A stretch of 33,614 bases of DNA from Nitrospirota bacterium (GTDB lineage: Bacteria > Nitrospirota > Thermodesulfovibrionia > Thermodesulfovibrionales > Magnetobacteriaceae): NCBI GenBank assembly GCA_015233725.1, contig JADFXD010000028.1, positions 1 through 33,614 on the forward strand. The letters are read 5' to 3'. The notes beneath the pieces were generated by a model, which was not told the DNA's origin, did no database searches, and worked only from the letters and a program-made list of their open reading frames with translations. Made by a program: the position numbers and the translations under genes. Numbering within the stretch: position 1 is the stretch's first letter; each line of letters opens with the position of its first letter. Below, one piece after another: positions 16,872-24,698 of the stretch.

Positions 16872-17810
16872 ATGTTAACAGATTCTAAAATAGATCGTGC
16901 GTACTATGTGCTTCGCTTGTTACAAACCAAAGGTATAGGACAAGTAAAGGCTAGGCAAATCATTGAAACATGCAAGCGCTATTTTATTTCTTTAGAAGAA
17001 ATGTTTAGGGAAATTGATAATGGCGCTTTACTACCAGCAATTATAATGAAGTATGCTCAGGCTCTGAAAAGCAAGGATGAGGGGCTTGATAAACAATGGG
17101 AACAGCTAGCAGAGAATCAAATTGATTCAATCATTTATGACGAAGATGATTATCCCAAGAGTTTATTAGATGTATTAAAACAGAGTTCACCCGTAATTTT
17201 ATTTTATAGGGGGAATTGGAGTATATTAGAAAAGACTTCTGTTGGCTTTTGTGGTTCACGCAATGCCAGTGAAAAAGGGCTTGACACGGCAAGAGATTGT
17301 GCGGATCAGTTAACACGCAAAGGCATAAATATTATATCAGGTTATGCAAAAGGAGTAGATATGACTGTACACATTTCTGCCCTTGCGGCGGGTGGGGTTA
17401 CTACACTGGTTCTTGCAGAAGGAATACTTAATTTCAAAGTAAAGAAAGAGTTTTTACATAACTTTGACTTAAACAGAACGCTTATAATCAGCGAGTTTTT
17501 GCCTGCAAGCGCCTGGAGTGTTGGACATGCGATGCAAAGAAACACAACAATATGTGCACTCTCAAACCTAATTATCTTAATAGAGGCACACGAAAAAGGT
17601 GGTAGTTTTGATGCTGGTAAAAAATGTCTTGCTATGGGACGACCACTTTTTACTCCAGTCTATAGTGGTATGCCGGAATCTGCTATTGGCAATAGAATCT
17701 TATTAAATGAGGGAGCTCAGGGTTTGATGAGGAGTAGGCTCACCGGCAAGGCAGATTTACGGGCACTTAACATCTTGTTTGTCGATCAAAAACAGACCAC
17801 TTGCGTTTGA
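16872..17810 (+). CDS. DprA/Smf-like SLOG-domain protein
   Basis: This is a 312-residue protein. The N-terminus has a helix-hairpin-helix signature (GIGQVKARQII, 21-31). A Rossmann-like SLOG domain follows, with GFCGSRNASEKGLDTA (GSR at 128-130), ISGYAKGVDMTVH (SGxAxGxD nucleotide loop), RNTTICALSNLIILIEA and GGSFDAGKKCLAMGRPLFTP. These match DprA, which binds single-stranded DNA and loads RecA during transformation. It lacks the C-terminal winged-helix domain, and the GSR to GVD core is slightly diverged from classical DprA (FCGSRN versus VGSR). Because its only partner is a PRTase-like gene, it more likely belongs to a SLOG-PRTase nucleotide or defence module than to competence (inference). 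Confidence 0.85.
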   Translation: MLTDSKIDRAYYVLRLLQTKGIGQVKARQIIETCKRYFISLEEMFREIDNGALLPAIIMKYAQALKSKDEGLDKQWEQLAENQIDSIIYDEDDYPKSLLDVLKQSSPVILFYRGNWSILEKTSVGFCGSRNASEKGLDTARDCADQLTRKGINIISGYAKGVDMTVHISALAAGGVTTLVLAEGILNFKVKKEFLHNFDLNRTLIISEFLPASAWSVGHAMQRNTTICALSNLIILIEAHEKGGSFDAGKKCLAMGRPLFTPVYSGMPESAIGNRILLNEGAQGLMRSRLTGKADLRALNILFVDQKQTTCV

Positions 17811-17819
17811 CAACTCGGT

Positions 17820-17838
17820 GAGGGGTATCCACCCCCTC
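17820..17838. terminator. Hairpin between convergent genes
   Basis: GAGGGGTATCCACCCCCTC forms a stem of G and C runs with a short loop, between the DprA-like stop and the chemoreceptor stop. There is no T-run, so termination would be weak or bidirectional. Confidence 0.4.
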
Positions 17839-17857
17839 GACCTTGACACACCGTAGC

Positions 17858-19876
17858 CTAACTATGCCCCTTTGATTTCAGGAAGTTGCCGAGTTCTATG
17901 TCTACCTTCTTTATGTGGGATTTAAGCCACTTATCGAGTTCCTGCTGGAGCTTCAACAGGAGGGTATCAGAGGGGCCCTCCTGTATGAATATCGCCTTAA
18001 ACTTCCCTACTGCCTCAATCAGCGCCTTGTGCTGTCTCAGTTGGAGGTCGTAACCGGAGAAGTTGTACTTCTTCATCAGGTCCTCTTCCGTCTTGAAGTG
18101 CTTAACGACGTAGTCCTCCAGGAACTTAAGCACCCTGGCTACCTCATCCCTACCTTTACCCTCGGCCATAACGGCTAACAGGTCGTTCTTTAACGTAAAC
18201 AACTCCTGGTGTTGTTTGTCGATTAGTGCGTTATTGACCGAAAAAGAGTCATCCCACTGCATACCGAGGCCTTTAGTCTTAGACCCATCATGCCCAATCT
18301 GCATTGGCCTTCTCGGAGGTTTGCTAGTGGCACCAACGGCCCACTCCTGTGCCCTGGTCTTAAACCTTGCCGAGGCCACCCTCAGCTCATCTGATATGCC
18401 GCTCATCATGGCAAGGTCGTCCATGACCTCATCGGAGAGGCTTCCCATCTCAGAGACAATGACCGAGGTCTTGAGCACGCTGGAGGTGACCTTTTCCGAA
18501 AGCTCAAGTTGCTTGTCAACGGAGGCCCGTATCTGCTCTACCTGATCCCGTGTGTCCTTAATGGCGTCAAAGATCGTCTTCAAAGAGTTGCCCACATCGT
18601 TGATATGCTCCGTAGCCCTCAAGACCCCCGTGGAGGCCTCTGTCATAGACCTTGTCGTCTTGTGTGAATCCTCCTGCACGAGCTTGATCTTACCTGATAT
18701 CTCGGTGGTCTGTTTTATGGTCCGCTCGGCCAGCTTTCGCACCTCATCGGCAACAACGGCAAAGCCCCTGCCCTGCTCCCCAGCCCGCGCCGCCTCTATA
18801 GCGGCATTGAGGGCAAGGAGGTTTGTCTGATCGGCTATGTCGTTGATGACCGTAACAACGGCGCCAATCTCACCAACGCTCTTGTTGAGATTGTCAATCA
18901 TGTTGGCTAGCTCCTGGGTGGAGGCGCTTACCTGGTTTATGATATCAACGGCGCCTTCTGAGACCTCCTTGCCCTTGCTGGCATGTTCCATGGCCTTGGA
19001 GGATACCTCGGCAACTACCGTTGTCTTGCTCGCTATATTGTTAATCGTGAGATTCATCTCCTCCGCAGCGGCAGCCGATTGTGTCGCCTGTGTGTTAAGG
19101 TTATCAGAGTCGCTTCTGCTCTTTTCGGCCTTTGTCCTTAAAAGTTTTTCGGTGTTGAGTGAGAGCGACTCCGCCACGCCTAGGATTGCATTGATGGAGT
19201 TACTGAAAGAGCTTACCATTTCGTTCATACCCTGTGAGAGTATCCCTATTTCGTCCTTTTTAGAATAATCGATGGTCAACCGGAGGTCTCCCGTCATCAA
19301 CGTACTGACCTTGTCGGCCAGCATCGAAAGCGGCGCCGTTATGTGGATATTACTATCTATCCATATAAATATTGCAAGGCATAGACTCACAAACATAAGC
19401 GCTATCTGTATGCTCTTCAGGTCGTCTATCTTCTGCCTTGAGAACTTTTCGGCCTCAGACACCGCCCTGTTAGTCAGCTCAAAATACTCCTCGCTCTGTC
19501 TTAACAGCGCCCCCCTTAACGAGGGGTCTCTTCTGGCACTTGATATGCCTCCCTTAAGCTCACCCCACGCCCTGACCGCCTCGTTCATCACAGAGACATA
19601 GGCGCTATCAACGGCCCTGGGCAGTTTCAGCTCGCTATCGCCATTGATCAGGGCATTGATAATCTTATCGATCTGAGCAATAAGCTCGTCAGATGGCTTA
19701 CCGGATAGCTCCAGCTTAATAAGCCTCTGTGTTGCGCCCCTCACTATACCCGTGTAATTAACCACCCTGCCGTCAAACTCCATCCTGTCAACAAGCACAT
19801 AAACCGAAATGGCACCGAGCAAGCCCAGCAGAAAAAACATCGTCACCGTACCCCTTAACCTTGTCTTGATCTTCAT
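17858..19876 (-). CDS. Methyl-accepting chemotaxis protein with C-terminal hemerythrin domain
   Basis: This is a 672-residue membrane chemoreceptor. TM1 is followed by a helical PilJ-type periplasmic part ([17 protein letters not shown]), TM2 ([15 protein letters not shown]), HAMP and the MA signalling domain. The CheA/CheW-contact tip is [22 protein letters not shown], quoted in outline. A bacteriohemerythrin tail (about 540-672) has ligand-like residues H556, H593, E597, H616, H654 and D659. By spacing, the His normally 15 residues after the Glu (H73 in hemerythrin numbering) is Gln612, in [11 protein letters not shown]. The domain may therefore sense oxygen through a modified diiron site. 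ATG 19876 has AGGAG 11 nt upstream. A CBS-domain gene lies just upstream on the same strand and may be co-transcribed. Confidence 0.93.
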   Translation of the reverse strand: MKIKTRLRGTVTMFFLLGLLGAISVYVLVDRMEFDGRVVNYTGIVRGATQRLIKLELSGKPSDELIAQIDKIINALINGDSELKLPRAVDSAYVSVMNEAVRAWGELKGGISSARRDPSLRGALLRQSEEYFELTNRAVSEAEKFSRQKIDDLKSIQIALMFVSLCLAIFIWIDSNIHITAPLSMLADKVSTLMTGDLRLTIDYSKKDEIGILSQGMNEMVSSFSNSINAILGVAESLSLNTEKLLRTKAEKSRSDSDNLNTQATQSAAAAEEMNLTINNIASKTTVVAEVSSKAMEHASKGKEVSEGAVDIINQVSASTQELANMIDNLNKSVGEIGAVVTVINDIADQTNLLALNAAIEAARAGEQGRGFAVVADEVRKLAERTIKQTTEISGKIKLVQEDSHKTTRSMTEASTGVLRATEHINDVGNSLKTIFDAIKDTRDQVEQIRASVDKQLELSEKVTSSVLKTSVIVSEMGSLSDEVMDDLAMMSGISDELRVASARFKTRAQEWAVGATSKPPRRPMQIGHDGSKTKGLGMQWDDSFSVNNALIDKQHQELFTLKNDLLAVMAEGKGRDEVARVLKFLEDYVVKHFKTEEDLMKKYNFSGYDLQLRQHKALIEAVGKFKAIFIQEGPSDTLLLKLQQELDKWLKSHIKKVDIELGNFLKSKGHS

Positions 19877-19948
19877 CTAAATATATACTCCTGTGTCAAA
19901 TGTTTTTTTTAAAGATACCTCGTCCTGCACGGTAAAGACAACGCACTA

Positions 19949-20410
19949 TCAGCGTTTTGTTGCAATGGCCCTTATGACGTCTTTTTTCCCGATTATGCCG
20001 GTCAACCTACCATCCTTAAGTACAGGAAGCAGGTGTATTTTTTGTTCGATCATAATGTCTGCTATCTCCTGCAGGGGTGTCTCTTCCTCCACCGTGATAA
20101 TGTCTCTGACGCATATGTCATCAACAATGGTAGCGGCCATCTTGGCTATCTCCCTTTCTATGTACGCATCGCCCTGTATGGGGATTATGGCATCAAAGAT
20201 GTTTATAATCGTAGGTATGTGAAAGGACTTCTCCGTGCTAATGAGATCATTTTCGGTCACCACCCCATAGAGTGAGCCATCCTCCGCCAGAACCGGCACA
20301 CCCGATATGTCCCTTTCCATGAATAACCTCCCCAGCTCCTCGATGGTCATATCAGGGGTTATAGTTACTATATCCCTGCTGCATATATCCTTTGCCCTTA
20401 AGTCCTTCAT
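19949..20410 (-). CDS. CBS-domain pair protein
   Basis: The 153-residue protein consists of two CBS domains. The first (LRAKDICSRDIVTITPDMTIEELGRLFMERDISGVPVL in outline) ends with GSLYGVVTENDL. The second (ICVRDIITVEEETPLQEIADIMIEQKIHLLPVLKDGRLTGIIGKKDVIRAIA in outline) is of normal length. CBS pairs bind adenosyl nucleotides and regulate partner proteins, but a stand-alone pair has no assignable partner. GGAGG lies upstream of ATG 20410. Its stop is about 70 bp before the chemoreceptor start on the same strand. That spacing suggests a link to chemotaxis or oxygen response but does not show it. Confidence 0.92.
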   Translation of the reverse strand: MKDLRAKDICSRDIVTITPDMTIEELGRLFMERDISGVPVLAEDGSLYGVVTENDLISTEKSFHIPTIINIFDAIIPIQGDAYIEREIAKMAATIVDDICVRDIITVEEETPLQEIADIMIEQKIHLLPVLKDGRLTGIIGKKDVIRAIATKR

Positions 20411-20427
20411 GATTGCTACCTCCGTAT

Positions 20428-20499
20428 GAAGGGAAAGAAGGGGGCGGCGCTGCCCCCCCTCAGACCCCCCTGCAAGGGGACCAGTCCCCTTGACCCCAT
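20428..20499 (-). repeat. GC-rich two-hairpin repeat between the CBS and PH genes
   Basis: GGGGGCGGCGCTGCCCCC and AAGGGGA-CCAG-TCCCCTT stems end in GACCCCAT. On the minus strand the last stem is followed by TTCTTTCCCTT, so it may terminate the PH-domain gene. Confidence 0.8.
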
Positions 20500-20591
20500 C
20501 TTTTTTGCCTTGATACGTTTACTTCTTTGATATCTTGACCTTCCAGTTGGGGATAATGCTTATCACGCTAATTTATTTCATGTCTTGTCTA

Positions 20592-21053
20592 CTATTTATT
20601 GCTTTTTTTGATCTCATTCAATGTGTGCAAGACACCCTCTGGGTATCCAGGGGTAAGCAACAGCACATAGCCCTCTGTCGTTGGTATATAGAGCGCCCTC
20701 TCGTTCATTGCCATAAACAAGAGCGCCTTACTGTCATCCTGCAACGTGAACCATCCCTGCCCATATCCATGCAAGCCAATGCCGTTGGTGCGTATCTTAG
20801 GGCAGAGGCGTGGCTCTTGAGCAAGCGTTATGACCTTAGCCTCTGTCATCACAAGAGAGCTTAGGGCTATGCTCCGGCCATACAGACCGCCCTTGATACG
20901 CAACCCCTCCGGACTAACCTCAAGGCGCACGTGCCTCACTGCATAAATGTTATACCCGATGACAAGCGCTATGCCCACCACCACCATCAGCACGACAACC
21001 AATATCCACAACGAACTCCAAGGCGCCGGCTGCATCGAAAACACCCTTAACAT
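20592..21053 (-). CDS. PH-domain membrane protein (bPH type)
   Basis: The 153-residue protein has one N-terminal membrane segment (SLWILVVVLMVVVGIALVI). A bacterial PH-type domain follows (EVSPEGLRIKGGLYGRSI, TNGIGLHGYGQGWFTLQD, ALLFMAMNERALYIPTTEGYVLLLTPGYPEGVL in outline). The GYxxGWF and P-TxxGYxLLL elements are hallmarks of PH-like proteins annotated in many bacteria without known function. TATAAT on the minus strand lies 6 nt before ATG 21053 and there is no Shine-Dalgarno, so leaderless translation is likely. Its transcript would run into the repeat at 20428-20499. Confidence 0.82.
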   Translation of the reverse strand: MLRVFSMQPAPWSSLWILVVVLMVVVGIALVIGYNIYAVRHVRLEVSPEGLRIKGGLYGRSIALSSLVMTEAKVITLAQEPRLCPKIRTNGIGLHGYGQGWFTLQDDSKALLFMAMNERALYIPTTEGYVLLLTPGYPEGVLHTLNEIKKSNK

Positions 21054-21059
21054 AACACT

Positions 21060-21065
21060 ATTATA
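21060..21065 (-). promoter_or_regulatory. -10 box of the PH-domain gene
   Basis: A perfect TATAAT on the minus strand, followed by AGTGTT and ATG. No good -35 is visible at 16-18 nt. Confidence 0.55.
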
Positions 21066-21090
21066 ACCCCACCCCCATTAAAAAAGATAC

Positions 21091-21131
21091 GGCGGGGAAG
21101 AAGAAAAGAAGAAGGGAGGCCAGGACCCCAT
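21091..21131. repeat. Degenerate half copy of the GC-rich repeat
   Basis: A purine-rich AAGAAGAAAAGAAGAAGGG stretch followed by AGGCCAGGACCCCATTTT resembles the two ends of the repeat with the middle missing. Confidence 0.4.
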
Positions 21132-21200
21132 TTTGTATGCTGAACTATTACCTTTTATTTATGTTGTGTCTTACCTCAACACAATTCAATAAATTAACGT

Positions 21201-21206
21201 TATAAT
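21201..21206 (+). promoter_or_regulatory. Candidate -10 box of the flavoprotein-TonB operon
   Basis: TATAAT at 21201-21206 would start transcription near 21213, 16 nt before ATG 21229. It supports a start upstream of the repeat. Confidence 0.4.
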
Positions 21207-21228
21207 AATGTACTAAGACATAATAATT

Positions 21229-22482
21229 ATGAATCATAGGATTAAGCATTATGGGGTCAAGGGGACTTCTTTTTGGCCGGCCAGGAGCGTCCTGGAGCGA
21301 CAAAGAGGGCAAAGCCCTCCCTTCTTTCCCTTGAGCACCTTAGACACACAGGTGGTAGTAGTGGGAGGTGGGCCAGCTGGGGCAACCTGTGCGAGGCTTC
21401 TTGCGGGGGCCGGTATAGAAACGGTGCTTATCGAAAGGGACATGTTCAACAACAAGCCCTGCGGAGGCGGAGTCATTGCCACGGCCTTTAAGGAGTTTGA
21501 CCTGCCAGAACACTCGATAAAGAAACGGGTCAACGCCTTGAGGATCGTCGCCCCATCGGGAAAGACCCAGGAGATACCCCTAACCCAGACGGACCTGGCC
21601 ATAGTTGACAGGATGGCCTTTGACGCCACCTTACGAGCTGAGGCTCAGGGAAAGGGCGCCCAACTGTTGACCGGTCAGTGCAGGAACATAGCTGTAGGAG
21701 ACGACAGGGTCGTCTTAAACGTAAGAGCCAGGGATACAGACATGGAGATCAGGGCTCGGTTTGTAGTAGCGGCAGATGGCGTCAATTCGCGCATCAGGAG
21801 GCTCTTAACCGGAGCGCTCCCTGCTCGCTTATACACCCTCCATGAGGTCATCAAGGTGCGAAATCTTATCGCTGGTACAGCCGTACCCGCACATGAGCAA
21901 CAGACGTGCGACTTTCTCTTTGGATCGTTGTTTGCGCCCAGGTTCTACTCGTGGGTCTTTCCCCACGCCGAGGGGGTCTCAATTGGAACGGGCTGCATCG
22001 ATGCCTCAAGGGCGGGGGGGTATCTGAAAAACTGCCTCGCGGCATACGGCCTCAACTCCTGCGGAGAGCAGAGGGGATACTATATACCCCTTTGGGATAA
22101 CAGGCTCTACTTCACAAATGGCGTCTTCTTTGTAGGGGACGCCGCTGCCCAGGTAATGCCGTTTACCTTTGAGGGGATATACTACGCCATGAAGTCAGCC
22201 GAGTTTGTCGCTACCGCAATTATTGAGAATAAACCATCGCTTTATAAATCGCTGTGGAGGCAGAAATTCAAAAAGCGATTCGCGCTTATGAAGACCCTAC
22301 AAGGGATATTTCTACGTAGCGATAGGATGGCGGAGTCGCTGGTATCTCTGCACGAAAGGCCAGAGATACGACAGGCCGCAATGCGTTTCTGGATGCACCA
22401 GGAGGTCGGCCAAGAGATCGGCCAAGAGATCGGATTAAAGAGTCCTCGCGCGTATATCAAGTATTTTAAAGGACATGTTTAA
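21229..22482 (+). CDS. FAD-dependent oxidoreductase, geranylgeranyl reductase family
   Basis: The Rossmann dinucleotide site is VVVVGGGPAGATCARLLAGAG, outlined from about residue 42. It is followed by KPCGGGV, which is characteristic of geranylgeranyl reductases and related flavoproteins. VVAADGVNSRIRR and FFVGDAAAQVMPFTFEGIYYAM are the usual second FAD contacts. Family members saturate isoprenoid side chains; the acceptor here is unknown. The 417-residue frame from ATG 21229 starts with about 34 residues encoded by a GC-rich repeat (21251-21330). TTG 21331 (LSTLDTQVVV) gives a normal-length N-terminus but has no ribosome site. I give ATG 21229 because the upstream -10 box suits it; the true start is uncertain. 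It overlaps tonB by 8 bp. Confidence 0.88.
   Translation: MNHRIKHYGVKGTSFWPARSVLERQRGQSPPFFPLSTLDTQVVVVGGGPAGATCARLLAGAGIETVLIERDMFNNKPCGGGVIATAFKEFDLPEHSIKKRVNALRIVAPSGKTQEIPLTQTDLAIVDRMAFDATLRAEAQGKGAQLLTGQCRNIAVGDDRVVLNVRARDTDMEIRARFVVAADGVNSRIRRLLTGALPARLYTLHEVIKVRNLIAGTAVPAHEQQTCDFLFGSLFAPRFYSWVFPHAEGVSIGTGCIDASRAGGYLKNCLAAYGLNSCGEQRGYYIPLWDNRLYFTNGVFFVGDAAAQVMPFTFEGIYYAMKSAEFVATAIIENKPSLYKSLWRQKFKKRFALMKTLQGIFLRSDRMAESLVSLHERPEIRQAAMRFWMHQEVGQEIGQEIGLKSPRAYIKYFKGHV
21251..21330 (+). repeat. GC-rich hairpin repeat, copy at the flavoprotein N-terminus
   Basis: It has ATGGGGTCAAGGGGACTTC, CCAGGAGCGTCCTGG (hairpin) and GAGGGCAAAGCCCTCCC. The last two also occur, slightly changed, in the copy at 24506. 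The repeat is in the same frame as the flavoprotein. Confidence 0.75.
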
Positions 22483-23476
22483 ACGCTATATCACCATATC
22501 GCTCGTGTTTCACATGCTTGTAATCTTGTGGTTACTCTTTGTCGTAAAGCCAAAGCTGACAACCCCCAAGTACAAAAAGGACAAGCCCCTTATGGCACGG
22601 ATTGTCCCGCCAGAACCCAATATCTTACCAAATACATTGCCAAAGCCGGCGCCCCAAACAAACATCCCGCCAGAGGCAAGGCCTAAACCCGATAAAAAAT
22701 CGTCCCCTCAGCCGGAGGGTAAGAGGTCCGCCCCCTCTGAGGCAAAAAAACCCGCCCCTGTCCAATCGTTAAGTCAGCCACACAAGGCATCTGAAGAGTC
22801 AAGGCAGCCCCCCAAACCAAGGGCCTACGAACAAGGCCGTAAGATCGCCAAAACTCCACAGAGCACCTCCAAAACCCCACAACAACTCACCCCAAAGGGC
22901 CTCGAAGAACCAACCCAAAAGGACTCGGTAACACAGCTTGCCCCCTCCCCCGCTGCCCCGCCTGCTGCCCCCAACACAACCGATAAGACGGAAGCGTCAT
23001 CGGCATACGTGCAACCCCAAAGCCCTCAAAAACCGGCCCCTCCCTCTATGGGCAACCTCTTTGACAGCGATGTCATCCAGCAGCACGCGTTGGCCTCCAA
23101 TCAGAAGGACGAGGGCAAAAAACACGGCTCAAACGCCGCTAAGAAGAAGGACAACACCCTGTCGCTGGATGTCGATGACATGCGATACGCTATGTACATG
23201 AAACGCATCAGGGAAAGCATCGAGAGCGTCTGGGAGTATCCCCAGTCAGAGGCACGTAAAAAGGCCTATGGCGATCTGTATATCAGCTTTACGATAAACA
23301 AGAACGGCACCCTTGGCGCTGTCGAGGTTGTCAGGACATCGGGGCACAAGGCCCTGGATGAGGCCGCAGTACGCTCGATCAAGGATGCCGCGCCGTTTTG
23401 GCCCCTACCCGATGAGTGGGGAAAAGACTCGTTTACTATACATGGACATTTTGTTTATAATCTGTATACGTTTTGA
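22475..23476 (+). CDS. tonB: TonB family energy transducer
   Basis: The 333-residue protein has one N-terminal membrane anchor (ISLVFHMLVILWLLFVV). A long proline/lysine-rich periplasmic spacer follows (about 30-235, for example APNTTDKTEASSAYVQPQSP). The C-terminal TonB domain (about 245-333) has IRESIESVWEYP, GDLYISFTINKNGTLGAVEVV, SGHKALDEAAVRSIKDAAPF and FVYNLYTF. It couples the proton-motive force (with ExbB and ExbD, not in this window) to outer-membrane receptors. The spacer is unusually long and rich in proline, as in many TonB proteins. The start overlaps the flavoprotein stop by 8 bp. This operon link is unusual and has no obvious functional explanation. Confidence 0.9.
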   Translation: MFKRYITISLVFHMLVILWLLFVVKPKLTTPKYKKDKPLMARIVPPEPNILPNTLPKPAPQTNIPPEARPKPDKKSSPQPEGKRSAPSEAKKPAPVQSLSQPHKASEESRQPPKPRAYEQGRKIAKTPQSTSKTPQQLTPKGLEEPTQKDSVTQLAPSPAAPPAAPNTTDKTEASSAYVQPQSPQKPAPPSMGNLFDSDVIQQHALASNQKDEGKKHGSNAAKKKDNTLSLDVDDMRYAMYMKRIRESIESVWEYPQSEARKKAYGDLYISFTINKNGTLGAVEVVRTSGHKALDEAAVRSIKDAAPFWPLPDEWGKDSFTIHGHFVYNLYTF

Positions 23477-23482
23477 GTAACT

Positions 23483-23698
23483 ATGGGGCGTTTGTTTTTG
23501 AGATTAGGCGACAAGGTAATGCACCTCCAGCATGACAACTGGGGGATAGGCGAGGTCATTGAGGAGAGACACTCAAAGCTCGCAGGCGGGGGGTGCTTCG
23601 TCAGGATTGTCTTTGAGGACGGTAATGACCGCTCATTCATAAACGACCTCGACCATCAGTGTTGTTGTTACTACTCGGGGATAAGGCTCCTGTATTAG
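23483..23698 (+). CDS. DUF3553 family protein
   Basis: The 71-residue protein has the DUF3553 signature: RLGDKVMHLQHDNWGIGEVIEE, then GCFVRIVFEDGNDRSF and LDHQCCCYYSGIRLLY. The family is of unknown function, with a small beta-barrel-like fold. It starts 6 bp after tonB stops, and its own stop overlaps the next gene's GTG (TAGTG), so all these genes form one transcription unit. Three successive cysteines near the end are notable but may be family-specific. Confidence 0.8.
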   Translation: MGRLFLRLGDKVMHLQHDNWGIGEVIEERHSKLAGGGCFVRIVFEDGNDRSFINDLDHQCCCYYSGIRLLY

Positions 23699-24183
23699 TG
23701 CATTACGACGGTATAGATTCTCCTATTGGCATTGTCTACGTTGTGTTTGAGGGTGAGGCGCTTAAGGCCATAACGTTGACGAGGCCTCAGTGTGAGCCTC
23801 ATCCAATAAGTTCCGTTATACGAAGGCAGTTTGATGAGTATTTTGCCGGCAAGCGTCTTGTCTTTGACATCAGGCTGTCTCTTGATGGTTTGACGGATTT
23901 TTGCCTTGCCGTTTATAAGGCTCTGGATCGGGTATCTTATGGTGAGGTCTGTACGTACAAGCAGTTAGCCCAGTGGATCGGTATTGTCGGTGCTGCCAGG
24001 GCGGTAGGTCAAGCATTGAGTCGAAATCCATTGCCTATAGTAATCCCATGTCATAGGGTGATCGCCTCAGATGGTTCATTGGGCGGTTTTTCGCTTGGTG
24101 GGTTGAATGTCAAAAGCTGGATCCTTGAAAGAGAGAGAAATAGGGGTCTTCTTGTTACTTTAACCCCCCTCTCTGAATCCTAA
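23698..24183 (+). CDS. ogt: Methylated-DNA--protein-cysteine methyltransferase
   Basis: This protein repairs O6-alkylguanine by transferring the alkyl group to its own cysteine. It has 161 residues from GTG 23698, the usual length of the Ogt class. An N-terminal ribonuclease-like domain (DGIDSPIGIVYVVFEGEALKAI) is followed by the DNA-binding part. That part has YGEVCTYKQLAQWIG, GAARAVGQALSRNPLPIVIPCHRVIAS (active Cys in PCHRV, outlined) and GGFSLGGLNVKSWILERE. The GTG overlaps the preceding TAG, which fits coupled translation better than the in-frame TTG at 23659. Confidence 0.93.
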   Translation: MHYDGIDSPIGIVYVVFEGEALKAITLTRPQCEPHPISSVIRRQFDEYFAGKRLVFDIRLSLDGLTDFCLAVYKALDRVSYGEVCTYKQLAQWIGIVGAARAVGQALSRNPLPIVIPCHRVIASDGSLGGFSLGGLNVKSWILERERNRGLLVTLTPLSES

Positions 24184-24505
24184 AAGTTATAAATATTTCG
24201 GTCAAGGTACTTAGACTTTCAAAAGTGGCATGTTCTATTATCAAATTATATATTAATTAAATAAATAGTAGTAGTAATAGGGGTTGTTAGTATGTATATA
24301 AATACTTATAGATCAATATCCATAAGGCTTTACACTACTTATATGTATGTTAAAAACTATGTGCCTCGTGTCAAAAATTGTTAATAACTTTCGGCAACGA
24401 TCTTATGCACTTTTACACCTCGACTTAATAACAGGTTTAAAAGATACTTATCAACAGTTGTTTTTTGGGTTTGTAAGTACGATATATAGATGATTGAGAA
24501 TTATG
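24184..24505. other. AT-rich intergenic region
   Basis: About 320 bases of strongly AT-rich sequence follow ogt. It contains TTATCAACA near 24449 and a short TAATTAAATAAATAG run, but no gene with a ribosome site, no clear promoter, and no ordered array of DnaA boxes that would make an origin. I assign nothing to it. Confidence 0.4.
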
Positions 24506-24657
24506 GCGCGTCAAGGGGACTTCTTCGTGGTCGGGGCGGGTGCGACCCACTGCGACTCGTGCCTCACCCCTCTCTTGCAGGGGAGGTCTGAGGAGCCAGG
24601 AGCGTCCTGGAGCGGTAAAGAAGGGCAGCGCCGCCCTCCTTCTTCTTTATCTTTTCT
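24506..24657 (+). repeat. GC-rich hairpin repeat, long copy upstream of purL
   Basis: It contains GTCAAGGGGACTTCTTCGTG, CCCTCTCTTGCAGGGGAGG, CCAGGAGCGTCCTGG and GGGCAGCGCCGCCC, then a T/C-rich tail (TCCTTCTTCTTTATC). It is the longest family member in the window and would form several hairpins before the purL promoter. Confidence 0.78.
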
Positions 24658-24681
24658 AAGGAGGAAAATAAATAGCGCTTG

Positions 24682-24690
24682 TGCTATAAT
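24682..24690 (+). promoter_or_regulatory. Extended -10 promoter of purL
   Basis: TGCTATAAT is a perfect extended -10 box. It ends 8 nt before ATG 24699, so the mRNA leader would be about 1-2 nt. A good -35 is not seen; an extended -10 does not need one. Confidence 0.65.
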
Positions 24691-24698
24691 AACCATCA

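Noticed and set aside
24184..24505. AT-rich region with TTATCAACA and TTAATAACA, considered as a replication origin
   Set aside because: Only one near-DnaA-box match, no ordered cluster, no dnaA/dnaN/gidA neighbours and no clear unwinding-element arrangement.
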